Source: Haliclona indistincta
Taxonomy: Eukaryota; Porifera; Demospongiae; Haplosclerida; Chalinidae
DNA: 64,000 nt
Assembly: GCA_964017065.1 (NCBI GenBank)
Contig: OZ024783.1
Coordinates: forward strand, 8,569,367 to 8,633,366
Direction of reading: 5' to 3'
The notes under the pieces are model-generated. The model saw nothing but the letters and a program-made list of their open reading frames with translations, was not told the DNA's origin and ran no database searches. Shown here one piece after another: positions 1 to 10,200 of the stretch. A program made the position numbers and the translations under genes. The first letter of the stretch is position 1, and every line of letters begins with the position of its first letter.

Positions 1-1891
1 TCTACGTTTGAATGAGCTATATGGAGGTGTTGACTACTTTGGAGCACGAAATATGATTGTTTTTGGTGATTTGCTTCAACTTGAGCCTGTTGGTGGTCAA
101 CCAGTATTTTCACCTGTACCTGACACTGTAGTCAAGTACAGAATAGGCTGTGCAACCTCTCCCAATGTATGGGAAGAAACTGTTGTATACGATGAGCTAA
201 CCATCAATGAGCGTCAGAAAGGTGACAAAGACTATGCAACGCTGCTTAATGGTATTAGAATTGGTGAAGTTACAAGCTCCACCATTAGCACTCTCCAATC
301 AAGAGTGTTTACTTGCTCATTGACTGAGAAAATTGCTGAGTTGCAAGAACAAGGAATAATGGTAGTAACGTTTTTTCCTACACGCAAGCAATGTGACGAG
401 CTAAACAATAAAATGCTCAAATCTCTTCCTGGTAAATCATTCGAACTAGAATGTACTGATGATGTTGACGAAACTGTCAGTAAACTTAAGTGGACAAAAA
501 CTGCGGACAAACAGCTCCATAAATTAAACCATGATTGCAACATGACTGGAGGACTGCAAAGTGTTCTAGTGTTAGCTATTGGAGCACGTGTTATGTTACG
601 CCGTAACGTTGACACAAAGAAAGGTCTAGTCAATGGTTCATTGGGTACAGTTACTGCAATAACTAAACAATTTGTAACTGTACAATTTGATCACTTGACC
701 AGCCCATATCAGGTTGAAAGGGTCAAGAGCAGATTCGTTGTTATGAAAAACTACTATGTTCGTCGAGAACAATTTCCGTTGATATTGGCATATGCTGTTA
801 CTATACACAAGTCCCAGGGATTGTCCCTGGACCATGCCATTATTGATCTGTCGGATAAAGTTTTTTGTGCTGCAATGGCTTATGTTGCTTTGTCTAGAGT
901 AAGATCACTCACGGGCTTGCATCTCCTCTCATTTGATCCAAAGTCCATTATAGTCAGTAATCGATCTTTAGAGGAGTATAATCGTCTACGTAAAATGTAT
1001 AGACCTGATCTTCCTCTGTACACCATTCCTGTTCAACAGGCTTCTAAACATAAGCTTGTTGGAAAACCTGATACTGACCAAGTAGATACTGTGGTTGTTC
1101 CCAGTAAGAAAATAAAATGCTCACAAACCACTACCAAGCAACAAACAATACCTGTTAGCACCCTGGGCATTCATCGAAAACGAACTAGCACTGCCCCTGT
1201 TCAAACTGCTAAACCAGCCAAAAGAGCTTGTAATAGTAGTGCTCCTAAAAAGCAACTTCACACTACTGCTACTGCACAAAATGATGATTGCTTAATTACA
1301 GGGTCATTTGATCCAGCACGTACACAAAGATGGCCGTACTACTACTATCCTGTAGACTTAGAATGGCAAAAAACTGCTTGCGCTACTCTTGGTCTAGAAC
1401 ACCATCATCCACCACCCAGACACAGAGGTGGTGGAGCTAATGTACCGCTTACTCCACCTGATCACAACCATACTAAAGACATAGATGGTGATGGGAACTG
1501 TATGTTCCGTTCCTTTTCATATGTGATCACTGGTTCACAAGCTCAGCACATGGCAGTACGCCAAGCTATATTAGATCATATGGTAGCAATCTCCCATCTG
1601 TTGTATGCTCACCAGTATGATCTGTTTGCAGGTTACTCAAGTGTACAACAGTACATAGAGGACACTAAAATGAATCAGAATGAGACTTGGGGCTCTGACA
1701 TTGAGATAATAACCTTATCTCATCTCATCAACACTTGCATTTTTACCTACAGTACACAAGATCAAAATTGGTACAGGTTTAGTCCACATTCTGTTGATAG
1801 AACCTTGCCTGATGACATAACACAAAGGGCAATGTATTTGAGATATCTCCCTGGGCATTATGATGTTGTCCTTAGAACATTATCTGTTTAA
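1..1891 (+). CDS. PIF1-type helicase C-terminal half fused to OTU protease domain (mobile-element gene, 5' end outside window)
   Basis: The frame is already open at base 2, so the N-terminal part lies upstream. Visible helicase motifs: GDLLQLEPV (Walker B/motif III type) near residue 20, HKSQGLSLD near residue 268, and the VALSRVRSL arginine-finger region just after. This order is that of PIF1/RecD-like superfamily 1 helicases. A basic, low-complexity linker (about 350-480) leads to an OTU cysteine-protease domain: DGDGNCMFRS carries the catalytic Asp/Cys (Cys near 498), and the HYDVVL motif close to the stop supplies the His. PIF1-like helicases joined to OTU domains are known from animal Helitrons and related elements, so I read this as an element-encoded gene, not the cellular PIF1. 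No Rep (HUH) domain is visible because the upstream part is missing. The stop is TAA at 1889-1891. Confidence 0.75.
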   Translation, partial: LRLNELYGGVDYFGARNMIVFGDLLQLEPVGGQPVFSPVPDTVVKYRIGCATSPNVWEETVVYDELTINERQKGDKDYATLLNGIRIGEVTSSTISTLQSRVFTCSLTEKIAELQEQGIMVVTFFPTRKQCDELNNKMLKSLPGKSFELECTDDVDETVSKLKWTKTADKQLHKLNHDCNMTGGLQSVLVLAIGARVMLRRNVDTKKGLVNGSLGTVTAITKQFVTVQFDHLTSPYQVERVKSRFVVMKNYYVRREQFPLILAYAVTIHKSQGLSLDHAIIDLSDKVFCAAMAYVALSRVRSLTGLHLLSFDPKSIIVSNRSLEEYNRLRKMYRPDLPLYTIPVQQASKHKLVGKPDTDQVDTVVVPSKKIKCSQTTTKQQTIPVSTLGIHRKRTSTAPVQTAKPAKRACNSSAPKKQLHTTATAQNDDCLITGSFDPARTQRWPYYYYPVDLEWQKTACATLGLEHHHPPPRHRGGGANVPLTPPDHNHTKDIDGDGNCMFRSFSYVITGSQAQHMAVRQAILDHMVAISHLLYAHQYDLFAGYSSVQQYIEDTKMNQNETWGSDIEIITLSHLINTCIFTYSTQDQNWYRFSPHSVDRTLPDDITQRAMYLRYLPGHYDVVLRTLSV

Positions 1892-2590
1892 TCACTGGAC
1901 ATGAAAGTAAGAACATTGTTTGTGTGCTTCGATTGATGCAATACAATGGCTTTAGTCATGTCTAAAATTAATAGATCACTGTGTAATCTGTCATCATAGT
2001 GTGTGCTTGCCTTAGACAAGTTATGTGCTCTAAATAGAGCGCTATTGCCCATGTGGTGTAGTGACTGCTGTAATACAATGAGCTTAGCCATTTTATGTGC
2101 TTTAATACAGAGCACTATTGCCGTGTCGTCATGGTGTCATGGTGTCTGCTGATACTAGCGTTGAGTGAAATCACATGTCCGCAGGTGTTGTAATCTTTAC
2201 TGATTTTGAGATAATAACTCTGCTCTTGCTCTGATACATCGTATTCACTTGACCTCATGTCTACCAGCACATGTATGGTATTGACACAGTGTTGAGTCTA
2301 CTGAGGTATTATGTAGCAATGACGCAGATGTTAGTAATCAATTCTTTATTGATCTCAATACTTCTGACATGTGGTGGTATACTTGATGTTGGTAATGGCA
2401 ACCTATGATCACCTACTAAGTGTGTTTACATAAGGCAGTCTACTATACATACATGTGGTCAATTTCAATTTTACTGTCTGCAAGTACCCCAGACCTAGTA
2501 TTATGCCCATACAATTGTGAGCTTAGCACATGGTAATAGTGTTGATGACAAAAAAATTGCATAAACACAAGTACTCCTGATATGGATAAG
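1892..2590. other. Intergenic, no gene seen
   Basis: No convincing coding frame. Two imperfect copies of a ~100-base segment (around 1935-2050 and 2070-2125) share the pattern 'AATACAATG ... TGTGCT ... GAGC(G/A)CTATTGCC', so a small degenerate tandem repeat is present. Confidence 0.4.
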
Positions 2591-2646
2591 TGAATGTCTA
2601 CTGTATGGACGTACTCTGTGTTTACTTTGCATTTTCTCCCCCACAG

Positions 2647-2935
2647 AATGTATGTGCGAGGTCTACCCAAACACTCAATTTTTTTCCACTCTGTGAGACT
2701 GCACCTTGTCGTTGGTAGAGTGGCTGAGTATCCATTGTGGCTGGTTAAAATTTCTAATGCCATATTTGGGGAAACCAAGACAGTCTCTGTATATTGTCGA
2801 AGATCAACCAAAGGTAGGCTACTTTTTGTGCTTAACAATTTTTTTCACATTTTTATTTTTGTAGGTGATGATGATACCAATGACATTGTTCAACCAATAG
2901 CTATACGAAACATGTTCAAAATAAAGTATTATTAA
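2647..2935 (+). CDS. Last two exons of an unrecognised gene (fragment)
   Basis: A pyrimidine-rich acceptor (TTTTCTCCCCCACAG) precedes exon sequence 2647-2813. A GTAGGC donor at 2814 and a TTTTTGTAG acceptor ending at 2864 define a 51-base intron. Exon 2865-2935 continues in phase to TAA. The joined frame encodes a stretch with RGLPKHSIFFHSVRLHLVVG and then an acidic DDDTNDIVQP near the end. An AATAAA lies just before the stop. I do not recognise the domain. It lies downstream of the helicase-OTU gene on the same strand and could be part of the same element or an unrelated host gene. The splice structure is a prediction from consensus sites only. Confidence 0.4.
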
Positions 2936-2984
2936 GAAACTTTTTATTAAAATTTTTGACGATTATTATAAATTTTTATGAATA

Positions 2985-3797
2985 AAATTAAGAAAAATGG
3001 ATACAAACAAGAAATAAAAAGATTTCTAACGAAATCAAAAGGATGTAGGGATGGTAGATTAGCAATGAAGAAATCTGTCACTGGTCCACAATGTAAACAA
3101 ACAAGGAACTACCCTGGAATGGTAAGACGATTGACTTGCTAACAGACCATAGATCCCTACATCAGTGGCTGCACATAAGGATTGGATCTAGAGTGAACTA
3201 ATGTTACCTATGATGCTGTTATTGATCCAATTATTAGTGTTGTTATCAGATCAGGGCTTCAAATTAGCACTAGCCAGCTAGCCCAGGGCTAGTAAAATAT
3301 AGCTTGGTCTAGTAAAATATACAGGTTGGTAGCCCAGCTGGCTATATTTATACACTTACTGCAGAATTTGACTGGAACAAGTTGATTAATGCTTAAAATT
3401 AGCTTAATCTAAGTTAAACCCCATTACTCTAGATCCAATCCTTATGTGCAGCCACTGATGAGCTAGCCCAGGGCTAGTAAAATATAGCTTGGTCTAGTAA
3501 AATATACAGGTTGGTAGCCCAGCTGGCTATATTTATACACTTACTGCAGAATTTGACTGGAACAAGTTGATTAATGCTTAAAATTAGCTTAATCTAAGTT
3601 AAACCCCATTACTCTAGATCCAATCCTTATGTGCAGCCACTGATGTAGGGATCTATGGTCTGTTAGCAAGTCAATCGTCTTACCATTCCAGGGTAGTTCC
3701 TTGTTTGTTTACATTGTGGACCAGTGACAGATTTCTTCATTGCTAATCTACCATCCCTACATCCTTTTGATTTCGTTAGAAATCTTTTTATTTCTTG
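2985..3797 (+). mobile_element. Composite element copy F (truncated; inverted-repeat module with enlarged loop)
   Basis: The left arm starts near 3008 (CAAGAAATAAAAAGATTTC) and the right arm ends at 3797 with the reverse complement. Arms are about 165 bp each and include the blocks ATGTAGGGAT, TTTACATTGTGGACCAGT and the ATCCCTACATCAGTGGCTG junction. Bases just left of the arm (GGATACAAACAAG) match the body of the full-length composite copies, so this is a 5'-shortened copy in the same orientation as copies A and B. Its right end abuts F-family coding sequence (TACTATATTGGAC), so it cut off the first ~77 codons of F1. The loop carries a 184-bp tandem duplication. Confidence 0.8.
3277..3645. 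repeat. 184-bp perfect tandem duplication inside the element loop
   Basis: The segment beginning AGCTAGCCCAGGGCTAG at 3277 and ending CAGCCACTGATG at 3460 is repeated at 3461-3645 with no difference that I can see. This explains why this loop is far longer than the loops of the other copies. Confidence 0.9.
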
Positions 3798-4556
3798 TAC
3801 TATATTGGACTATAGAGTTCCAAAGAGATACAAGGTCATGATGTTGGCTACAGCACTTTCCCTGATAGGAGTTGCAGGAGGGTTGTTTTGGCATCAATTT
3901 ATATTTGAAAATTCTCATATTATTTGTAGCACTGATCCAGACTTGGCTTGTTTTCCTGCACAACCAAATCTGACCACTCCACGCTTGGACTGCTCTGACA
4001 CAAGCTATTTGGAAGAGCACAACATCACCTCCGTCATCTGCTACAGATATGCATACAATCTAGGCACAGGCGTCGGATCTGCACTTGGTTTAACAGCAGT
4101 TAATGTTCTGTTTACTATTATCATCAATTTGCTTCTTCTCAAAGTGTCTAAAGGAAGTGAATGGACCAAGTGTCGTACAGTGCTCACTGTAGTTACTCAG
4201 CTCACTACTGTAACAATACTGGCAGCGTGCATAGCCATTATATCATACCTTACATTAAAAGGCATATCAGAAACTATACAATTGCTGATTCGTATTACGT
4301 TCCATATTTGCTTGCTTTATACATATAGGTTAGACGACGGATCGAGGCAACTACGGGATTTATAGTGCCGCGGGAACCGATGTATAGACGTTCCGAGCGC
4401 GTAGCGCGAGGGCGTCTATTTCTGTTGCCAAGGCGCTCTAATTCCCGTAGTTGCCGATGATTCGTCGTCTAAGGTATTTATACTACAGCTACATGGCAAC
4501 AATAAACTACGGGATCCTGTAGTTCACGTGATTATAATGAATAATATTTGATTAAC

Positions 4557-5018
4557 ATGGCGCGGACGCGTAGCGCGGGTGGCGGTGGCAGAAGGAGTCG
4601 TGGCGGAGGGACTGCGGCCTTGGTGGCTGTGCCTCGGAGGAGTACACGCCTAGCTGGTGGTAACAAGGAGGTCCATGGTACTTATGAAGAAAGTGCCTCC
4701 TCCAGGTCACCCGCGCCCAGTCTTACTCGGAGTCGGTCTCCTAGCTGTCAGGGCTCGCCTCAAAGCCAGCGGTCTACTACTTCTCTCTCTTGTCCTTCTA
4801 AGTCGCCGCAACGTGTATCACCGTGTCTATCTGAGTCTAATTCGATGCCTCGGAAGCCACACATGAGACGCCCTCCTTTTCTTCTTCCTACTCCTCCTGC
4901 TCCTCTATCTAACCCTCTCACTTCTTCTCGAGCATTCTCTCACGCCTCTTTGATTTTTTCTCTACTTCTATCTTTTATTCTAATTCTTTCTAAAGTTCCT
5001 GCCCTCATCGCTTTCTAA
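4557..5018 (+). CDS. Low-complexity Arg/Ser/Gly-rich ORF inside the F1 insertion
   Basis: An ATG at 4557 opens a 153-codon frame: MARTRSAGGGGRRSRGGG at the start, an RRSTRL motif, a long S/P/R-rich middle and a leucine/phenylalanine-rich hydrophobic C-terminus. A neighbouring frame is also open over part of it. I do not recognise it; it may be an element-encoded ORF or chance coding potential in a GC-richer patch. Low confidence that it is expressed. Confidence 0.25.
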   Translation: MARTRSAGGGGRRSRGGGTAALVAVPRRSTRLAGGNKEVHGTYEESASSRSPAPSLTRSRSPSCQGSPQSQRSTTSLSCPSKSPQRVSPCLSESNSMPRKPHMRRPPFLLPTPPAPLSNPLTSSRAFSHASLIFSLLLSFILILSKVPALIAF

Positions 5019-5841
5019 ACTCTACTAAGCCTGTACTTGTTGTGACCTCTTCCTAAGCCTGTACTTGTTGACCTCTTGCTCAATCTACTGTTCTCTTGTT
5101 TACTGACCTGTTCACTTAACTATATTTGATTCTACCTTTCTACTATTACTACATTCGTGGCTGACCTCTTCTAACCATTCACCTATACTTGTGGCTACTG
5201 ATCGGTGACTTCTTTCACGTATCTGGACTCATGCTATTCTACATTATTTATTATCTCTGTATCAGCTCTGAAAACTTGTTTATTCATTTGGGTACACACC
5301 TTGTATTAGCATGCATTGCTATTTGTGTGTGTCCATGCAATTTGCTAAACTATTATAAAAAAAAAAATAAATAAATAAATAAACCGACGCAGATATTTTT
5401 TGAAAAACAATGGTTGATGACAGTCCCAAAGCTGCTGAGTTCCTGCAGCATGAGCGTTTCTTCTTGCTCGAAAACACGTGTTGTGACCCGGCTGCCACAC
5501 CCACAAACGCCGCTTTGCGTTACACGAGGCAATGGCTGAACTTGGACTCCAACGAACGGTTAGAATGATAGTTACTAGAGTCCAGCAGTCTTTTGTACTT
5601 GCTGTGTGCGTTTATTGGGCAATCTTTAAGCTGTCAACATAGCAAAACGTGGTAAGTTACTTTCTTTCTTACGTTTTCCATGCACGACAAGTCAACTTAT
5701 CGTTGCATCGATCGTAGCCAAGTACTCGGGTCTATAGATGCTGTGCTGCCCATGCCAGAAGCGAACACAACACATACTGGCCCAGTAACTACCAAAGCTA
5801 GTACCTGTACAAAAGAAACTCATGACAGAGGAAAACATGAT

Positions 5842-5905
5842 CATGAGTTCCAGCGGAAAAAATATGAGTTCCAGCGGAAAAATACGAGTTCCCGCGGAAG
5901 AATAC
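5842..5905. repeat. Three short tandem units (about 20-21 bp)
   Basis: The unit 'TGAGTTCCAGCGGAAAA' recurs as two near-identical copies and one diverged copy (CGAGTTCCCGCGGAAG). It lies near the right end of the F1 insertion. Confidence 0.75.
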
Positions 5906-6087
5906 GTGATTTATTTTCCTCCAACTGACCAATCAGATTCTAGAATTACATTGAACTGTAGTATAAGCTAGTATACAGTACAGTGCTTTTTCCATGGTGG
6001 TCTTTTAAAAACATCGAGGAAGAAGAAAGTGAACAGCAGAGCAATGGAGAGTATAGAAGAGTAAGAGGAAAATCAATACCAATATGA

Positions 6088-6464
6088 GTCAGAACACTTT
6101 TATTACACATTGCATCTTAGCACATGATAACAGACAAACTTTGACATTAATTTTTATTCTTATTTTGTTATTGTTTATAGACATTAAATGATTGTTTTTG
6201 TTATTCTGAACATTCTTGTTGATACAATAAATCATACAAGCACTAGCAATTCCATTCAAAAACAAACACACAATGTGTAACTGCTGTAGATCTGTTAATA
6301 AAACAAACATTCTTATAGTGCTATTATGTTCTTTCATCAACATAGTATAACAAAAATTAATATGCTACATCAGCATTGATTCATAACCAACCTATGCTAT
6401 AGATGTCTGATATTACACTCAGTGCTAACATAATGCAGACATCTGAATAGTAGATAATACTAGG
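6088..6464. other. Intergenic between F1 and the fibrinogen-like gene
   Basis: AT-rich, no gene seen. The first bases after the F1 stop still resemble the F2 3' flank (ATATGAGTCAGA). Confidence 0.5.
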
Positions 6465-7426
6465 ATGATGGAAGCTACTCTAGCTGTATTGAGTGCAATT
6501 CTGACAGTGTGTGTTGTTAGTGAGTTCACTCCTGTTGTCTACGAGATCACATCAACTTCACAATGTGATCAGCAGATTCAATTCGACTATGATCAACGGT
6601 TGATGAATACTCTACAGATAGTCCATCAGCAGCTACCTCCTCCAGGATGCAACCCTCCTCTAACATGTAGAGATATTCTTCGCTGCAACTCATCTGCCTC
6701 CTCAGGCTACTACCAGATCCAGGCTGCCAATGGATCAGCTGTGCAGGTCTACTGTGACATGGAGGGGACTAACTGTGGAGGAGAGGGAGGCTGGATGAGA
6801 GTGGCTCATCTCAACATGACTGACTCATCCAGTCAGTGTCCTGATGGCTTCAGACTAGTGACTCCTAACAATGTGAGGTTCTGTACTAGAAATACCAGCA
6901 GTGCTGGATGTCGAATCATCGCAGTTGAATCATTTGGACTGTCTTACTCTCAAGTTTGTGGTTATGCTCGAGGATATTCCTATCGCTCTCCAGGAGCATT
7001 TGAAAACGGGTCCAATGTGTTACTCAGTGGTAACTATGTTGATGGTGTCGCGATAACCTATGGCACACCACCTACTCACATATGGACCTATGCTGCTGGA
7101 GCTGTTGAGGTTGACAACTCTCCAGCAAATTTATTCAACTGTCCATGCAACGCTATGATAGATGTGAACACCCTTCCTGGGTTTTGGGCAGTGACTACTA
7201 CTGTGAGTCTGGTGCTCTTCGTGAAGAGCCGATTTGGTACACTAACGACACTCTTTGGGATGGTATGCAGTGTGGAGGAGTGGAGGGACCTTGTTGTAAT
7301 CGCACTGGACTGCCCTGGTTCCACAAGAACTTGACAGCTGCCACTATCACTACACGTGTCTGTATGAACAAAGACACAACCAATGAAGATCTTGGTATGG
7401 AACAGTTTGAACTCTACGTTCAATAA
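6465..7426 (+). pseudogene. Secreted fibrinogen-like (FReD) lectin-type protein with a one-base frameshift
   Basis: ATG 6465 (an alternative ATG follows at 6468) begins a hydrophobic signal peptide (ATLAVLSAILTVCVV). A fibrinogen-related start follows: CRDILRCNSSASSGYYQI, then VYCDMEGTNCGGEGGWMRVA, the classic 'C..C.D...G.GW' pattern. Several cysteines and N-glycosylation sites follow. In frame 1 the protein stays sensible to 'PGF' at ~7182 and then becomes unrelated sequence to 7334. The proper continuation (GSDYYCESG, CCNRTGLPWFHKNLTAATIT, ending in ELYVQ) is in another frame from about 7186 to TAA 7424-7426. Loss of one base in GGGTTTTGGGC explains the shift. It could be a real null allele or a consensus error. 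It is inside the F array but unrelated to it. Confidence 0.8.
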
Positions 7427-7787
7427 GACTTGCTTGCATAATATTTTCGTGACTAATGTACCTATTAGTATGTGTTTTGTGTAAAGTATGTTGTTTTATT
7501 TATTATGCATACATGCAGTTGTTAGTGTTAGAGCTGACTGATAAAAGTAGTGTGTATTCTTTGAGTGGTCAAATAAATTAAATATCAAACTGCTAAAAAC
7601 AAACACTACACTTGTAAATCCAACATTTGGGACTTTCAATAGAGTGGTTGAAGAGTGTGGGGTAGTTCCAGACCATAATTTTGGAGGACACATAAATTAT
7701 CCATAGAAGGTGTGGTCATCTATGTAGTATCAAACTTGAATAAGTAACTTTACATACACCTCTACACATACACCATACACCTTTAGA
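7427..7787. other. Intergenic, no gene seen
   Basis: 3' flank of the fibrinogen-like gene up to the start of composite element copy D. Apart from the poly(A) signal nothing stands out. Confidence 0.5.
7572..7577 (+). promoter_or_regulatory. Candidate poly(A) signal for the fibrinogen-like gene
   Basis: AATAAA, 146 bases after the stop at 7426. Confidence 0.4.
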
Positions 7788-8922
7788 CAAGAAAATAAAA
7801 AGATTTCTAACGAAATCAAAAGGATGTAGGGATAAAGAAATCTGCTACTGGTCCACAATGTAAACCAACAAGGAGCAAGTATGGAATGGTTATACGATTG
7901 ACTTGGTAACAGACCATAGATCCCTACATCAGTGGCTGCTGTGGCTGACTATAGCAGTTCAGCTAGTTGCTGTTGACTGACACCTGACACAGCTTGTATC
8001 AAAATCAAAATCTTATGTACAGCCACTGATGTAGGGATCTATGGTCTGTTAGCAAGTCAATCGTGTTACCATTCCATACTTGCTCCTTGTTGGTTTACAT
8101 TGTGGACCAGTAGTAGATTTTTTTATCCATATATCCTTTTGATTTCGTTAGAAATCTTTTAATTTTTTTGTTTGTGCCCTTTTTTAGGGAGTTTTAAATT
8201 TTTGGTTCAGTTCGAAATCACCAAGATCATGTATCTCTTTGATTCCACCATTGGTTTGGTTTGCTGTTGCATTCATGCATGAATATTGCATGCTGCAGAA
8301 TTCCACTGCATACAAGCCCCGCCCACTCTGGTTAAAAAATTTCTGTATAGAGGTGATACTATCTGCCAAGCAGCAGAACGATGATAATACACGAGCTTAC
8401 TCAGTGAGTTATTCTTCGAAGACTCCAGACGCCAATATGAGCTCTCCATACGGCGATACTCTACTAATAAATTCGTGTGATAGGTCACGTGCGTATTACG
8501 TAATCACAATATGGCGTCAAACACTTAGCTGACACCTGTTCGTGATCGTGATTTATATCGTCGTTTCGCTAAAAACTAAGTTCAAAAGGTACATGCCAGG
8601 AGAATTTCACGACTCCTCGTGGGTGTTTTGATCTCGGCACTGCTCACGTAAAGGTGCTAGGCGAGTGGAAGAAAGAAGAAAACGAAGATGACGAAACTCG
8701 ATTTTTACCGTTTCCAGGTTCGTCACTTTAGCAACAATCACGAGCAATCTCCTTGCTACTGTAAGATGGGGCAACGCCAGAGAGCAGATCTAAGTGTCTT
8801 TAAACGTATAGAATTCATCACCAGGCGAAATATCAGCGATTGAACGCTAATACATTGTATGTAGCCGCCATCTTGTTTTCTCATTCATCCCTACATAGGG
8901 AGTCACTACCGTGCCTCCCTAA
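7788..8922 (-). mobile_element. Composite element copy D (about 1.13 kb)
   Basis: It begins CAAGAAAATAAAAAGATTTC, the outer end of the inverted-repeat module. The module's second arm ends near 8172. The body follows (GCATACAAGCCCCGCCCACTC, the CACGTG-containing block, GAAGAAAGAAGAAAACGAAG, GTAGCCGCCATCTTGTTTTC). It closes with the terminal hairpin stem GGGAGTCAC/GTGCCTCCC around TACC, followed by TAA. Orientation is opposite to copies A and B. It lies 414 bp upstream of the F2 start codon. Confidence 0.85.
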
Positions 8923-9336
8923 TAACTGTTTGAGTACTCAATCTAAAACATATAACTTTAACAGCACAACAAAGAGCAAGTGAAATTACTGTTAAAATCT
9001 TTTGGAAAAGTTTTTTTACTAAAACAACCACAGCTCATCTATAATGATGCTTGTGAGTACGACGAGAAGGATGTTTTTGCAATCACCAGCCAAGAGTTTT
9101 ACATTTCATGCTACTTATTTTTCATTAAAAACCACTTGTAATGTTATTTTGTTGCATATCGAAACTACAAAATTGGCTAACTGCCAAAAACAAGATTGCA
9201 CTGAAAAACATGGTCATTAATTACAGTATTCATAGAGCACAGTGAGCAGTATTTAACAGTTAACAGAGAGAGACTACAATTCAGTTCGAATGAGTTTTTT
9301 TGTGGGTCTAAGAACTTCTACTACTACTACAAGACA
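8923..9336. other. 5' flank of F2
   Basis: No coding frame. Upstream of the F2 ATG is a pyrimidine/TAC-rich stretch (CTTCTACTACTACTACAAG). Confidence 0.4.
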
Positions 9337-10200
9337 ATGAAGGTGACGGGACAGACGTACAGCTACTACTTCACAAGAGAGCATTTACCGCCATCCATCT
9401 TCTTTATCTTGTGCATAATTGTAACGCTCCTTCTTATTCCTGTACAGCTTTTACTCAAACGTAGCCCTATATTGAAACGCTATTTCAAGGCAGACTTCTT
9501 AATAAAGCATGTTTTCAGTTCAATACTGAATAAACAGAGAAACAGAAATGGGAAAACAGTTTATACTATATTGGACTATAAAGTTCCAAAGAGCTACAAG
9601 GTCATGATGCTGGCTATAGCAATTTCTCTGATAGGAGTTGCAGGAAAGTCGTTTTGGAATGTCTTTTTATTTGGAAAATCCAACATTTGCGGTACTGATC
9701 CAAAATTGGCTTGTTTTCCTGCACAACCAAATTTGACAACTCCACGTTTGGACTGCTCTGACACAAGCTATTTGGAAGACAACAACATCACCTCCATCAT
9801 ATGCTACAGATATGGATACAATCTAAGTGGGGCTACTGGAGCTGCACTTGGTATAATAGTAATTGATGCTTTGTTTATTATTACCATAACTGTTATACTT
9901 CTTAAGCTTTCCAACGGAAGCGAATGGACCAAATGTCGTGCAGTCCTCACTGTATCTTTTCAGATCACCATAGTAGCACTGATAGCTGTTTACATAGCTA
10001 TTCTAGTGTATCTGTTTCCAACTGCAGGAAATCACACTATAGAAAATCAAATTAGTGTTATCACACAAAATGCATTTGTACTTTATACAATACTATACAG
10101 CACAGTGCTCTTTCCATGGTGGTCCTTTAAAAAGATAGAAGACAAAAAGAAGATGATAAGGATAATGATGAAGAGAGCAATGGAGAGTATAGAAGAGTGA
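9337..10200 (+). CDS. F2: F-family five-TM membrane protein, intact
   Basis: Single-exon 287-residue protein from ATG 9337 (ACAATGA context). Predicted TM1 20-40; a juxtamembrane block (FLIKHVFSSILNKQ ... YTILDYKVP) 54-84; TM2 88-105; an external loop 106-160 with Cys118, Cys126, Cys140, Cys156 and N-glycosylation sites N132 (NLT) and N150 (NIT). TM3 is about 163-190, TM4 203-226 and TM5 244-262 ending in LFPWWSFKK, then a charged tail. If the glycosylated loop is outside, the protein has an N-out, C-in topology with five spans. I do not recognise the family by name, and no enzyme motif is visible. It is the best reference copy for the disrupted F1 and F3. Confidence 0.85.
   Translation: MKVTGQTYSYYFTREHLPPSIFFILCIIVTLLLIPVQLLLKRSPILKRYFKADFLIKHVFSSILNKQRNRNGKTVYTILDYKVPKSYKVMMLAIAISLIGVAGKSFWNVFLFGKSNICGTDPKLACFPAQPNLTTPRLDCSDTSYLEDNNITSIICYRYGYNLSGATGAALGIIVIDALFIITITVILLKLSNGSEWTKCRAVLTVSFQITIVALIAVYIAILVYLFPTAGNHTIENQISVITQNAFVLYTILYSTVLFPWWSFKKIEDKKKMIRIMMKRAMESIEE

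Larger units (their letters stand above)
4328..5971 (+). mobile_element. 1.64-kb insertion in F1 with terminal palindrome, low-complexity ORF and A-rich tract
   Basis: The boundaries come from comparing F1 with F2. The left ~145 bases (about 4329-4472) form a palindrome: GTTAGACGAC and CAACTACGGG at left pair with CCCGTAGTTGCC and GTCGTCTAA at right. The palindrome at 55644-55782 has the same GTTAGAC start and size. Inside are an Arg/Ser/Pro-rich frame (4557-5018) with a hydrophobic end, an A-rich/TAAA repeat tract (5354-5382), and three short tandem units at 5842-5905. No transposase is recognisable. The insert may be two nested insertions. Confidence 0.6.
3798..6087 (+). pseudogene. F1: F-family five-TM membrane protein, 5'-truncated and interrupted
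   Basis: Coding similarity starts right after the composite element with the family's T-I-L-D-Y-(K/R)-V-P block. It runs through the external loop (CSTDPDLACFP, TTPRLDCSDTSY, NNITSVICYR) and TM3/TM4 to about 4327. There it is broken by a ~1.64 kb insertion (4328-5971). The C-terminal piece resumes at about 5974 with YSTVLFPWWSF and ends at TGA 6085-6087. TATA is present on both sides of the second insertion (4324-4327 and 5972-5975). F2 is the closest uninterrupted relative. With the N-terminal ~77 residues missing and the last TM split off, this copy cannot make a normal family protein. Confidence 0.85.

Noticed and set aside
2443..2838. 131-codon minus-strand frame
   Set aside because: Overlaps the better-supported plus-strand exons with splice sites and has no recognisable content.
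5319..5504. Small frames around the TAAA-rich tract in the F1 insertion
   Set aside because: Low complexity, no ATG context or similarity.
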